Positions 1 to 12,205 of a DNA stretch of 64,000 nucleotides are shown one piece after another. Within the stretch, counting starts at the first letter, position 1; each line of letters opens with the position of its first letter. Below the pieces are notes generated by a model that did no database searches, was not told the origin of the DNA, and saw only the letters and a list, made by a program, of their open reading frames with translations. Location: assembly GCF_964204865.1 (NCBI RefSeq), contig NC_135255.1, positions 3,472,001 to 3,536,000 of the forward strand, given 5' to 3'. Origin of the DNA: Styela clava. Its lineage: Eukaryota > Chordata > Ascidiacea > Stolidobranchia > Styelidae. Made by a program: the position numbers and the translations under genes.

Positions 1-84
1 TAAATGAAATTGGGAGAAATATTTTGGACATGATATATCAGTTTATACCTGACAAAATATGAATTGAAAGATTTATAAGATTAC

Positions 85-665
85 AAACTTGCTCTTTACT
101 CTTTGGACTATATATATAGGCTTCCATCTCACTCAGTGGTGCACCAGACTATTAACAATGTCGATTCCGTTTGAAGCATGACTCTTCCAAGCAGTGTTCT
201 AGAAAACTGAAAATAAATATATAGTAGATTTGGAATGATAAATCACAAAAAATGCTGTTTGACAGAGGTAAAGCAAAGGTAAGCTTATATTGAAAATGCA
301 TAAAAAAATCAATTTAATGTCGTGAATATGTGTATACCGAGTCTATCTAACTTTAGGTGAAACTAAATTTCGTTGACCTAAGACATTATCAAGTTATTTA
401 ATTCACAAAAAATACTATTTGACAAAATTACGGAGAAAAGATATAGTTGTTCGAACTATGTCATTATCAATCTTTGGAGTTGTGATTAACAGGGACATGA
501 GAAGCTAAGCTTGTACTAGAAGTTTAAAAACAAAATAAAAATATTAATTTTTCGTTTAATATAAAATTATTTGCTGATTTCCACGAAAATTACAATTTTT
601 ACTTAATTTGAATGATCTGTCAGTGCAATATATTGTATCTCATCATATAAATATCGACTAGTCAA
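85..665. repeat. Dispersed repeat A, copy 1
   Basis: A stretch that recurs, diverged, at about 3935-4223 plus 5533-5720, at 7590-8060 and at 9880-10340. Shared landmarks in order are a CTTGCTCTT-like start, the words CACCTCACTCAGTGATG (here CATCTCACTCAGTGGTG) and CAAGCAGTGTT, a GAGAAGCTA-GCTTxTACT block, then a TCAGTG-CAATATTGTATCTCATCATATAAA-like block. It encodes no protein that I recognise. It is probably a non-autonomous transposon, but clear ends were not found. Confidence 0.6.
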
Positions 666-678
666 TTATTTACTAGTG

Positions 679-2040
679 CAGTGGTTTTCGAACGGCGGGG
701 CGCGCCTCACATGGGGGCGTAAACATTTTAAGGCGACGTGAAGCTGATTGATGGAACTTTAAAAAAAGCGTGAAATCTTGTCTGCCTTATTTTCTTAATT
801 TATTTCATTATATACGTTTCATACACGTATTTGCAACGTGCTCCTTGACGGCAACGTCCGCACTAACTATCTGTGTTTTTGTATCACATTGTTAACTAGT
901 TATTTTGAGGTGGTGCGCGAGACTTGAGAAATTCCTAACTTGGGCGGCTTAAAATGTTTGTGTACCACAGGCATTGTGCGTTATATTTACCTTAATATTC
1001 AGATCCTCTCTTCTTTTTCTTCCCAACAACTAAAAATATATATTTCATCAAATAATTTTCAATAAGTTAAATTAGCCACAGGGATTGTATACATTATACA
1101 TTCATTATAAGAACATAACATATTGATACTCGCAATAAACTATAAAGAAATAGGGAATATATTTCTAGATTTAAAAACTTAATACCCTCTGTCAGATTCA
1201 TTTACATAGTATGGTACTTCGCGTGACCTACCATTTGTGGTGAAAACGGGTTTAGAAATAAATAAAAAATGGTATCAGCCATGTAAAATGATAGAATGAT
1301 AAGGACTATGCTTTTAACGAAGTTAGACATGTTAGCTCAGGTACATGATAAACGATTTTAGGGTAGTAATATTCGCATTAATACAGCGTCAAACATACAC
1401 GCATGCATAGAAGATATGAATACTCGCACTTAGTAACAGCTCATTTGGAATATTGCCAGCTTCGAACACTTATCAACATGCAACATATGGTTACAATGAC
1501 CACCAAGGATTGCCTTTCAATCTACACTCGAAGGGTAGATTATATTTTTTACGTAAGAGAATTTACCGTACAACATGTTTAGAGTAAATTATATTATAAT
1601 CTAATAATTTAGTGAACAGTTAGTCGTTTGTATCTTTTTAATGAAAATCTCTCATAATTTGACAAACCATGCAAAAGAGGCAGAAGGCAGAAACCTGGAT
1701 TCTTTCATTTACGACCTCTTATATGGTGGAGAAGGGGTTTGTAACAACGAAACAAGTGCTATCAAAACAACGAAATTGCCGTTCGATTAGTAAACGGGGC
1801 GATTTGAGATTGTAGATGACGAAAATGTCACCAAAAAAAAATACTCTTTGGAAGACCACTAAGTTATTCTATCTCATTAAAAACACTATAAACTATGATT
1901 TATCTTGTTTATTTGTTCTGTAATATTTTCGTTTCTGACCTCAAACAATGTCTAAAACAAACGTTTTGTAAACTGGGGGGCGATGAAGTTGTATATATTA
2001 CTGTATATATTAGTGCGACTAAAAAGTTTGGAAACCACTG
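679..2040. mobile_element. hAT-like element (possibly composite)
   Basis: The left end begins CAGTGGTTTTCGAAC and runs into a GC-rich stretch; the right end finishes GTTTGGAAACCACTG, its inverted complement over most of that length. CAGTGGTTxxCAAAC is a typical hAT terminus. No transposase reading frame is visible, so it is non-autonomous. The flanking 8-mers (671-678 and 2041-2048) do not match, and a second inverted end-like sequence near 940-985 suggests a nested or composite structure. Confidence 0.5.
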
Positions 2041-3934
2041 AGACCATGATAATTTACAGTTACATTTCTGAGCTTAGTCGGATTCTTTTTTTACAGTATG
2101 ATACTATTTTGTGGCAAAAACGAGTTTTGCTCATAAGATTAAACAAGTAAATTCTACACAGAATAATAAGGACCATGTTATCAATAACGTAGTACCCGTA
2201 TAAATAAAACATAAGAAATATAGACATGCTCAAATATATTGACACGAAATTTATAACGAAATTTTTTACCATTATTTCCCCGGAAATCATACGGTTTTCG
2301 TGTCCCACGTGTCCCATGGGAAATACAAATGTGGGTTGTCCCATTCCATCTCATGGGACGTTTCCCATAGACAAGCCTGGACATGGTAACTATCGCGATA
2401 ATGCGTATCCATATTAGGTTTTTGGCCATTTGGAAGCGTTGCCACAAAACTTTAAGATGGTAAGCTGGAGTGAATATTTAATTATTAGATGCAAACAGCC
2501 AATTTTCAAAGAGATGCTAAAATTGTACAATATACTGCCTAAAACTCAGATATTAAACATGTACAACGATACTTCAAACAATCTTACGAAAATTTCTCCC
2601 TTGGTCTATTAGTGCATAGGTATTCAAAGAGCTCTGTGAAAGAAACTTAGGCGCTCGCGAGCTATTCGATTACCTATTAAAATACTGACTTGACTAATTT
2701 TTTGACTGTCCAAAAAAGTAATGACATCATTAATAAAATTTGACATCAGTAGCGTCGAAATATGACAACGAGCGTAAATTCAAATGTGACATTATCTATA
2801 AGTAGGATCGCAGTGGATAAAAAGTTGTCTCTCGAGTAAAATATTCAATTCATAGCCGGTGCGAGCATTTAAAATATCTTGTCATAGTAATTTCATAGTA
2901 ATTTATTTGTGTTCTTCGTTACTCGAATTTTAGTCGAGGAAACTTTAACGATTATTAAAATGAAAAATTACTATTCAAAAACTGCGTAAAATACGTCCCA
3001 AACTGCCAACTATAAGTAGACCGGAATCGTATTTAGTCAAATTTGATTTGTTCGCGCTCAAAATTATTTTAAAGATATGGACAAAATACGAACGATTGTA
3101 ATATTTAAATTTGCAAAAAAAAAAATTTGTTCGATATATTTTGCATTAATTATCTTATATATCATACCGAGAAAAGGTCGTATTGGGCTCCATCGGTAGT
3201 TTCAAAATGGACAAAGGTACATCGCGCGACCAATTCACTGTGTTTGATTTCAGTTACCACATGGTATACAGTTTGAAGAAATACTAACATAACACAAAAT
3301 TACAATGTCTAAAAAGCGTTTTCAATCTGCTGCGAGACTGCTAGAACGTAACTTATGTTGATATCCTCCGTTTTAGATTTTAGTTTCAATATTTAATAAT
3401 GCCGGTTTTCAATCAAAAAATTGGGTTGCGGATTCTCCTCTTTATCATTTATTCTTAGCATTTCTTCAGCGATTTTTATAATATAGCATTCTAACTTGTT
3501 TCGCACACTGAATTCATAATTCCGCACAAAAATAAAAAGTTATCGTCGGCCTCGTGGAACAATACATTCATATGCCAAGGAATAGGCACATAAGTTGTTT
3601 AAAAACATGTCGCGCTGACGAAAACTATCGGTGATTCTACCAACTGCCATCGCATACGTTATTAGGACTTTTTCAGTATTCCAACAACAAAAGGGTGTTC
3701 GACCCCAAATTTGATAATATGTTTGTTGAGTTTACAGCCTTAATATATTTAATTTATGTGTGAAATTTAGATTTATTTATGTCTGGTATTAATCCTATTA
3801 AAATGTGTAGCATTTAAATTAGGTAAAGTAATTTTAACTTACTTAGGAATAGTAATAGATAACAATTTTAAAATTTATTGTGGGGATCCGTGAATAATGG
3901 TGATGAATGTAAGAAGATTCGAAAAATTGTAATA
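2041..3934. other. Intergenic, no gene recognised
   Basis: AT-rich sequence with only short reading frames that have stops in all directions. A stretch near 2070-2260 resembles stretches near 1190-1300 and 6630-6730, all sharing a TATGGTA...TTGTGGCAAAAACG-type core, so it is likely another degraded dispersed repeat. Nothing else is recognised. Confidence 0.5.
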
Positions 3935-4223
3935 ACATACTTACTCTTTAGACTCGAGGCAGCCACCTCTCTCAGTGATGCATAATCGAACAAATAATTC
4001 CGCATGTCTATAGATATAATGATAAATTGTGTTTCCCGCTTTCAAGAAGTGTTTCAGAAAGCTGAAATTTTTATGAGATAATGAAATGTAGGTAAATTTT
4101 GTATAATATTAATTTGAATTATATATAGTTGTTCGAACTATGTCATTATTAAGTTTTAGGTTCATAAGTTACAGATGATGTAATTTGGTAGGAGCACAGA
4201 GAAGCTATGCTTATACTTTAGAA
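3935..4223. repeat. Dispersed repeat A, copy 2, left part
   Basis: Matches copy 1 and the 7.6-kb and 9.9-kb copies through CTCTCTCAGTGATG and AAGCTATGCTTATACTTTAGA. It is interrupted there by a hAT element and resumes at 5533 with CTTTAGATACATAAA. Confidence 0.6.
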
Positions 4224-4225
4224 TT

Positions 4226-5532
4226 CAGGGTTTCCCAACCCGATTCCGCGGTCTCAAATGACCCCGCGAAGCGTTTGAATGAGTCCGCAACGAGCCAGAA
4301 ATTCACTGCGGGCTTTTGCGAAACTTAACTATCAGCCAAGTTACGATTTACGTTAGAATTTACATAAAACATAAAAGACACGTTTATTCACATAACATTA
4401 TTCGAGTCAATAATTACTGGTTAATGAGTAGGACTGGGCATATATTCGAATATTCAACTATTAGAATAGCAATTTACTATTCGAAAATTTGGTAACAGGT
4501 GACGAAAACACCTTCCGACGAAAACACGAGTCTGCACATCTGCACAAGTTCGCGAGTTCGAACAACGAGAAATATTTTTTTTTGGTAGGTGTCCATGGTG
4601 ACAACCCAAATTTTCTAAATTGAAAAGCGGCTATACAAAATACTAAAAATAAAACGGATAACACCATAAGTTTTGTTTTATGATTGCCCCCGACCGATTA
4701 AAAACGCTTTTTTGGACATTGCAAATCGCCAAATTTCGGGTGCTACCGTGGTATAACGTGCCAGGGCATTTTTCCTTGGGATTCTTTGCCTTAGTCCCTA
4801 CCTTGGTAAGTACAATACTGGAGCGCCGTAAGTGTTGTACAAAAAGCTCAGATTTGTTGAATTCACAAAAATACGAATCAAAACAAAATATAATCGGGCA
4901 CTTGGACCATATTGATATTTTCCGAGTAGTATTGTATTTATTTCGTCAACACAATTGCCGATTAAAATCATCACAATTACCTTAATAGTAAAGCAAGGCG
5001 ACAAATATGTATTTTTCATTTACTAATAAATTTTAAATATATTTTTAAGTGCTAAATCAAGTTTTACCTTTTGGAACTTTACAGCAGAAAATAGATTTTT
5101 TCTAACGGCGATAACAAAATCGCAAGATCGCAAAAGCTATGTATCAAAACTAAATATAATCGGGCAATATATTCTTATATTATGTCCGCAGATTTCCGTG
5201 GCATTTAAAGAAGTAATGCTTTCATCTTGTTGTAAGTCGACGCAACCGCGAGTTACCATGAACACAATAAATTAAAATAGAAAGACATTTTAGATTCTCG
5301 TCGTTGTCATAGACGGAATATTGTGCGACAGAAACGGCCATTATACACTAAAAAAGTCGGCTCTTTTAACGAACGCGTAATTGGGCGAATTTCCAATTTT
5401 AAAATTGTAATGTCGTGTTCGGTTTTATTGCTTCTTCACACAAACTACGGTTGCAATAAACGCTCCTTGAGTCCGCAAAGGTTTTCGCCAGTGAGAAAAC
5501 AGTCCGCGACCAAGAAAGGTTGGGAAACGCTG
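4226..5532. mobile_element. hAT element inserted inside repeat A
   Basis: The left end reads CAGGGTTTCCCAACC and the right end reads GGTTGGGAAACGCTG, an inverted pair. CTTTAGA at 4216-4222 is repeated at 5533-5539, as expected for an 8-bp hAT target duplication with small changes at the end. The sequence on both sides is continuous with the intact copies of repeat A. The 1.3-kb interior has several short frames but no recognisable hAT transposase, so this looks like a non-autonomous or decayed element. Confidence 0.75.
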
Positions 5533-5720
5533 CTTTAGATACATAAAAATAAAAATATTAATTTTCAGTTCATTGATAAATTATTCACATATTTCCCCCA
5601 AAATTACAAATATTATTTTGGAGTGATTTGTCAGTGTATAATATTGCAACACATCATATAAATTATATTTATATTCATTGCAAAGCACGTTGAAAATACG
5701 ACTACATATTCAAGAAATAA
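5533..5720. repeat. Dispersed repeat A, copy 2, right part
   Basis: Continues the repeat broken at 4223, with the CAGTGTATAATATTG and CATCATATAAAT landmarks of copy 1. Confidence 0.55.
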
Positions 5721-7292
5721 AAATATTAAAAATAAGGCGGGAAAGATAAATCTAGCCAATATTTATATTCTTAATTACCTTAACGCCCTTCGAAAAATTG
5801 TCCACGCCCTTGTGATAAGCTATGCTTATTCTAAAGATACAAAGACGACAACTTGTAACCTACTGATATTCATTTGCGTTCATTCGATATTCGATATATA
5901 CTACGGAATAAACGATAGGGAAATAAGGAATGTATATCCAGATTCGAAAACTTATGAACATGGGACGGTATGGTTACTGAGACTACTAGAAACGGGAATA
6001 TAAGCTGACTTTAGTTGTTTTACAATTCGGTGGGATCCCATGTATATATATAGTAACCTTTTTGGAATCAGACTGGTTAACGAGCAGCGACACTCAAGTT
6101 TCTAATATCTAATTAAAAAAGTAAGAATTCTAGAGTTTCGAAACTACTATATTTTTTTATTGACTGTGAGTGCCGTATGAAAGATCGAATCAACTGAAGA
6201 TCCTGTATTTGACCAGGTGAATACCAACTGATCCTTCATTTGACCAGATCTAATATTTTGGTAGGGTTAGGGATTCTTCAGTTGATCCGAAAGATCTAAC
6301 TAACGCCATTCAGTAGAGATTATAAATGAGAGTTTATATTAATTAGGTTCTTCTTAATACACTTGATTAGGCATAACATGACGTGAGCCGCACTAACAAT
6401 AGGGAAAATATGACACATATTTCCATTTCTCTAATTTATACGGTATCGTTTTTGGAAATTTCTTTAAGATATAAGATTAACGGCTATCTTAATACGGTTA
6501 GTATGACGCACTCTGATAATATCATTATTGGAAATTCGGGGCAATTCCAGTTTGAACTAGTTGGGAACATCAATGACAGGGTTATCAACTTTTTAGTACC
6601 AGAGCGTGTAGGTCACGATGAGCCACAGTTACATTTAGGAATTAGCCTGATTACTTTATATAGTATGGTAGTTAGTGTGAACTACCATTTATGGCAAAAA
6701 CGCTCATCAGATTAAAAAAAGGTCAAGACTACGATTTCAACAAATTAGGCATTCATTGTATATATAGGCACCCTATCATAAACAACAAGTTAACTAAACA
6801 ATAAGTTGTAATATTTGCATGGTTATCAAGTTGGGGTTGTGTTTTACCCGAATTGCACTTAATGAGGCATAGTTCAAATCTTTTCAGTATCTCTGCAGAT
6901 ATACACTGCTGGATTAACTTATAGTATCAATATGCAAAAATTGCACTGTTTGTCGTAATCACAACGTGACGCCCTATTGCGATGAAACGCCTTTTCTTCA
7001 TGCTAGCCTAACGACCTTTAAATAAACTGACATTGCAAGATAGTAATTAGCCTTTCGGTTTCGACGATTAAACGAAACGACAGCAGATGGGACAACACAG
7101 CAGCTAGCCCCTGAACGTGCAGCGCTGTACTGACTACGCCATTATACACCGGATATTGCTACAGTAAATTTGTAGTACAAAACAGTTAATTCCGCGATTC
7201 TACAAAATGAACATGGTATGGATTTACAGATTTTGCCATATACAATTATGAGCGCGCATTGGTGCCTAAACTGACAAAAAAAAATCAATGTA
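5721..7292. other. Intergenic, no gene recognised
   Basis: No convincing gene. A 110-residue open frame at 6383-6715 lies largely in low-complexity sequence, shows no domain motif and ends in sequence shared with the dispersed repeat near 2.1 kb. A short foldback element lies at 6181-6296. Confidence 0.45.
6181..6296. mobile_element. Short foldback element (MITE-like)
   Basis: The left arm GATCGAATCAACTGAAGATCC pairs with the right arm GGATTCTTCAGTTGATCCGAAAGATC. The interior carries ATTTGACCAG twice. At about 116 bp with terminal inverted repeats and no coding capacity it fits a miniature inverted-repeat element. Its superfamily is unclear. Confidence 0.55.
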
Positions 7293-8689
7293 ATGCATTC
7301 TTGTGTCTCGATTATTGGCATGAACGAAAAAAGCCTAGTTTTTATTTCTAAAAAATGACCCCCGCCTTATTTACTGGGCCGACTCAATAGACAGAATAAA
7401 ACGGTAGTCGAGCAAATTTTGTTATTATGAAATTAATTTTAAGGTTGTGATTAAAAGAAAATTTCATTTGGCAGACGAAACAAAACTAAGCTTATACTCA
7501 ATATATTAAAAGTAATAATTTGTTAGTAAATTTCCCGAAAAAAAAAATACAATATATCATTTATTTATAGACATGCGAATTGGAAGATTTCAAATGATTT
7601 GATTACATACTTGCTCTTCAGACTTGATGGGCTTCCACCTCACTCAGTGATGAAAACCTGGCTCTCGACGAATTTCTTTTGGTGCAATTATAAATTGTCC
7701 TGCCGACTTCCAAGCAGTGTTTCAAAACGCTGAAAATCGATATATAGGTCGTGATTTTGTAAGCCAATTCTAAATTTGAATTAAACTAAATTTCGTTGAG
7801 CCAACTATGCCATTTTCAGGTAGTTAATTCACTCAAATGTTTTTTGACAGAGACACTACAAAGCTATGCTTATGCTAAAGATACAAAAAACCAACTATGT
7901 AATTCAATTTAGGTCATTTTCAACTATGTCACTGATTTCACCAAAATTACATCCTTTAGTTAAAATGATATGTAAGTTCACCATATTGTATCTCATTTCG
8001 TATCCTTAAAGTAAGACTCTTTTCTGAATATTTTTTTCTAAAAATATACGTAAGTTTTAATAAAATACGTAACGGGTAAATTTCGACATTTAATTTCATA
8101 AAATCCAAAACTTAGAAAATTTAGAATTTAGATGAATAAAATTTATTCAGCGGTTGCCAATAAATTTCAAATATATACTTTATATATACATATCAGGTGT
8201 AGTTTTCAAACTGCACAAACTGCAAATATTGCAATAACAATAAAATACCCAATAAAGTTTCCTAACTGTTTCATGGAGCATATGACTAATTATCTCTGAT
8301 CAGTAACTTAGTAGCATTATCACATTGTTCACGGTAGGTATCGCAAACTGGGGATCGCTATCCAGTATAGGGAAGCGCGCAACGAATTTTAGGGGTCGCA
8401 AAGAGTACACCAATTTGATACAAGGTACTATATTTATAGTATTTTTTTGAACTTCTGCTTCAAAACACAATTATTGAAATTTGTGCAAAATCTAAATATT
8501 ACAATTTCGATAGAATGTACAGGATCAAATAAGCGGCATAACAATGTTGGCTTGCATCGAACTATTTGGCATTTGAAGCGTGAACCGTCTTAATTTTTTT
8601 TTATTTTTGAATCGAAAGACAATTAGTTAAACTTGTGAAAATATAAATCTTACAATTTCGAAAGAAAACACACGATCAAACAAGAGAGC

Positions 8690-8930
8690 TAAGCTCAAAT
8701 ATATGGACACGTAGCGCCACTCAATGGCAATGGTTTTGATGACGTCATAGCGAAAAAAAAAAGTAATAGCCTTCTGGAGAAAAATTTTATCTTTAACCAC
8801 TGAAAATTTCAAAGCAATTGGTCCAGTATTCGAAGAGAAAAGCGATTTTTTAAATATGATGGAGACAAATATTAACAATAACAACATAATATTGAAACGA
8901 TCGTTATGTCCACTAAACGTGTCCAATAAG
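8690..8930. repeat. Dispersed repeat B, copy 1
   Basis: Opens with GAGAGCTAAGCTCAAATATATGG, includes the palindrome TGACGTCA at about 8738, and continues to CATAATATTGAAACGATCG. A 5' part recurs at 56200-56335 and a 3' part at 34170-34350. The second copy of the surrounding 2.3-kb duplication lacks it, so it either inserted into copy 1 or was deleted from copy 2. The class is unknown; a SINE or DNA-element fragment is possible. Confidence 0.6.
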
Positions 8931-9218
8931 GGGCATAACAATGCTGACTCTGATCGCAAGAACTGAGAGGCGGTGCGCTCGCATCGAATTGTTTAGCATT
9001 TTAAACGAAAACAGTAGTATACAGGAATCAACAGGCGTCGAAAGTATAATAAAATGTTCAAATAATATTTACTTGTTATATTCCTTGTTTGTTACTTTGT
9101 GTCTTTGAATCTTTAACTTTTAATATTTCTGATTCTTAAAAAAAGTTAAAATATTGATAAATAAACTGTCACAGACCTGTAGCTAGCATATTCAATGGAC
9201 AGTGGGACTGAATCTATC

Positions 9219-9395
9219 GGATCTTTTGCACAAAGCTCCCGCCACGTTTTAAAATGACATATTAGTAATTATCCATTTGGGGTTAGGAATGATTTAAAAA
9301 TTTGAATTCCCAGCGCAATCTGCATTCCTAACTTAAACTGAATAATTACTAATTCTCTTATTTTGAATGTTGATAGGATCTTAGTACAAAGATCC
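9219..9395. mobile_element. Foldback MITE, copy 1
   Basis: Begins GGATCTTTTGCACAAAG and ends TTAGTACAAAGATCC. Almost the whole element is palindromic: TTAGTAATTA and GGTTAGGAATG in the left half are mirrored in the right half around AATTCCCAGCGC. Two related copies lie at 11416-11592 and 12727-12963. Confidence 0.75.
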
Positions 9396-11415
9396 AATCT
9401 ATAGACACTAATATATAAAAGTGAAAGGCCTACGACGAATCTCTATTAAACATGGATTTTGCGCTACATTTGCAAAAGCTGTGCGTTACATTCATGTAAA
9501 GCGTACCAGGTTGAATGCAGCTTACGTAGTTACGTAGATCAGTGTATTACGTTTAAGTTTCTTATCATGATAAGTTAATAATGCATAATTATGCATTCTT
9601 GTGTCTCGACTATTGGGCGGCAACGAAAAAAGCCTAGTTTTATTATTTTTTTAAATTGACCCCCGCCTTATTCACTGGGCCGACTCAATAGCCAGAATAA
9701 AACGGTAGTTGTGCGAATCATGTAATTATAAAATTAATTTTGAGGTTGTGATTAAAAGAAAATTTCATTTGACAGACGAAACAAAACTAAGCTAATACTC
9801 AATATATTAAAAGAAATAACTTGTTAGTAGATTTCCCTATAAAATACAATATATCATTTATTTGTAGACATGTAAATTGAAAGATTACAAATGATTTGAT
9901 TACATACTTGCTCTTCAGACTTGATAGGCCTCCATCTCACTCAGTGATGAAAACCTGGCTCTTGACGAATTCTTTTGGTGCAATTATAAATTGTTCTGCC
10001 GACTTCCAAGCAGTGTTTCAAAACGCTGAAAATCAATATATAAGTCGTGATTTTGTAAGCCAATTCTAAATTTGAATTAAACTAAATTTCGTTGAGTCAA
10101 CTATGCCCTTTTCGGGTAGTTAATTCACTCAAATGTTATTTGACAGAGACACTACAAAGCTAGGCTTATGCTAAAGATACAAAAAACTAACTATGTAATT
10201 CAATTTAGGTCATTTTCAACTATGTCGCTGATTTCACCAAAATTACATCCTTTAGTTAAAATGATATGTTAGTTTATCATATTGTATCTCATTTTGTATT
10301 CTTAAAGTAAGACTCTTTTTTGAATATTTTCTTCTAAAAATATACGTAAGTTTTAATAAAATACGTAACGGGTAAATTTCGACATTTAATTTCATAAAAT
10401 CGAAATCTTAGAAAATTTAGACGAATAAAATTTATTCAGCGATTGCCATTAAATTTCAAATATATACTTTATATATAAATATCAGGTGTAGTTTTCAAAC
10501 TGCACAAATTGCAAATATTGCAATAACAATAAAATACCCAATAAAGTTTTATAACTGTTTCATGGAGTATATGACTAATTATCTCTGATCAGTAACTTGC
10601 AGCATTATCACATTGTTCACGGTAGGGATCGCAAACTGGGGATCGCTATGCAGTAGGGAAGCGCGCAACGAATTTTAGGGGTCGCAAAGAGTACACCAAT
10701 TGGATACAAGGTACTATATTCTGTATATCTGCTTCGACTTCTGCTTCGAAACACAATTATTGAAATTTGTGCAAAATCTAAATCTTACAATTTCGATAGA
10801 ATGCACAGGATCAAATAAGCGACATAACAATGTTGGCTCGCATCGAACTATTTAGCATTTGAAACGTGAACGTGGGTCTTAATTTTTTGGACTTTTGAAT
10901 CAAAAGACAATTATTAAAACTTGTGAAAATATAAATCTTACAACTTAGATAGAATGCACAGGATCAAATAAGCGGCATAACAATGTTGGCTCGCATCGAA
11001 CTATTTAGCATTTTAAACGTGAACGTGGGTCCTAATTTTTTGGACTTTTGAATCGAAAGACAATAACTAAAACTTATAAAAATATAAATCTTACAATTTC
11101 GAAAGAAAACACACTATCAAATAAGTGGTATAACAATGCTGACTCTGATCGCAAGAACTGAGACGCGGTGCGCTCTCATCGAATTGTTTAGCATTTTAAA
11201 CGAAAACAGTGGTATATAGGAATCAATGGGCGTCGAAAGTAGAATAAAATGTTCAAATAATATTTACTTGTTATTTTCCTCGTTCGTCACTTTGTGTCTT
11301 TTAATCTTTAACTTTTAATATTTCTGAATCTGGAAAAAAGTTAAAATATTGATAAATAAACTGTCGCAGAACTGTAGCTATAGCATATTCAATGGACAGT
11401 GGGACTGAATCTATC

Positions 11416-11592
11416 GGATCTTTTGCACAAAGCTCCCGCCACGTTTTAACATGACATATTAGTAATTATTCATTTGGAGTTAGGAATGATTTAAAAATTT
11501 GAATTCCCAGCGCAATCTGCATTCCTAACTTCAACCTGATAATTACTAATTCACTTATTTTGAACGTTGGTAGGGTCTTTGTACAAAGATCC
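11416..11592. mobile_element. Foldback MITE, copy 2
   Basis: Same element as at 9219-9395, inherited through the tandem duplication, with a few substitutions in both arms. Confidence 0.75.
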
Positions 11593-11699
11593 AATTTGTA
11601 GACAATAATATATAAAAGTAAAAGGCCCACGGCAAATCTCTATTACACCATGGATTTTGCGCTACATTTGCGAAAGCTATGCATTACATTCATGTTAAG

Positions 11700-12121
11700 C
11701 AACGGTCGGCAACCTACAGCCCGCGGGCCGCATCCGGCCCGCGACGCATCACTGAATTATAGTAGCAAATAATTGCTGTTTTGTCGATTATATTCTTTAC
11801 GCAAAAGAATTTAGGTGTAAACGTAACAAGTATATAATTCACAATTACTCGTTTAATGGGCCTATAATTTAAATATAATGTAGACAAATGACAACTAAAC
11901 GCAGAAAAGTTGATGCTAAGTGCAAATGGTTTAATGACGCAAAAAATATTCAAATGGTCAGTCTTCGCGCGCCGCTTAAAATTTAACTTGTGATCTGTAT
12001 GATAAAATGTGATTCATCGGTCATCCATTCGATTTTTAACATTCTAAAAATATGTGCGGCCTGCCAATGACTTGCAACCTTTAATTTTGGCCGGCGAGCG
12101 ACAAAAGGTTGCCGACCCCTG
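11700..12121. mobile_element. hAT MITE with target duplication and empty site
   Basis: The ends are CAACGGTCGGCAACC and GGTTGCCGACCCCTG, close to the common hAT terminus CAGGGGTCGGCAACC. It is flanked by ATGTTAAG (11692-11699) and ATGTAAAG (12122-12129), an 8-bp target duplication with one mismatch. The first copy of the tandem duplication has the unoccupied site ATGTAAAGCG near 9497. The GC-rich ends contrast with an AT-rich interior without coding capacity. Confidence 0.9.
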
Positions 12122-12205
12122 ATGTAAAGCGTACCATGTTGAATGCAGCTTACGTAGTTACGTAGATCAGTGTATTACGTTTAAGTTTCATATTATGATA
12201 AGTTT

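Larger units (their letters stand above)
7293..9580. repeat. Tandem segmental duplication, copy 1 (2.3 kb)
   Basis: Runs from ATGCATTCTTGTGTCTCGA to TTTAAGTTTCTTATCATGATAAGTT and is repeated in the same orientation from 9591 with few mismatches along its whole length. It contains a copy of repeat A (7590-8060), a hAT-like GC-rich fragment near 8336-8400, repeat B (8690-8930, absent from copy 2) and a foldback MITE (9219-9395). No gene is recognised in it. Confidence 0.85.
9591..12205. repeat. Tandem segmental duplication, copy 2
   Basis: Second copy of the 7293-9580 block. It lacks the repeat B insert but carries a 422-bp hAT MITE at 11700-12121, which splits the shared sequence TTCATGTAAAGCGTACCA. 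Outside these indels the two copies are nearly collinear. Confidence 0.85.

Noticed and set aside
6383-6715. 110-residue plus-strand open frame
   Set aside because: Its 3' part is dispersed repeat sequence also seen near 2.1 kb and 1.2 kb, and nothing in it resembles a known family.
8627-8959. 110-residue minus-strand open frame
   Set aside because: Falls within repeat B; the copies at 34.2 kb and 56.2 kb do not keep it open.
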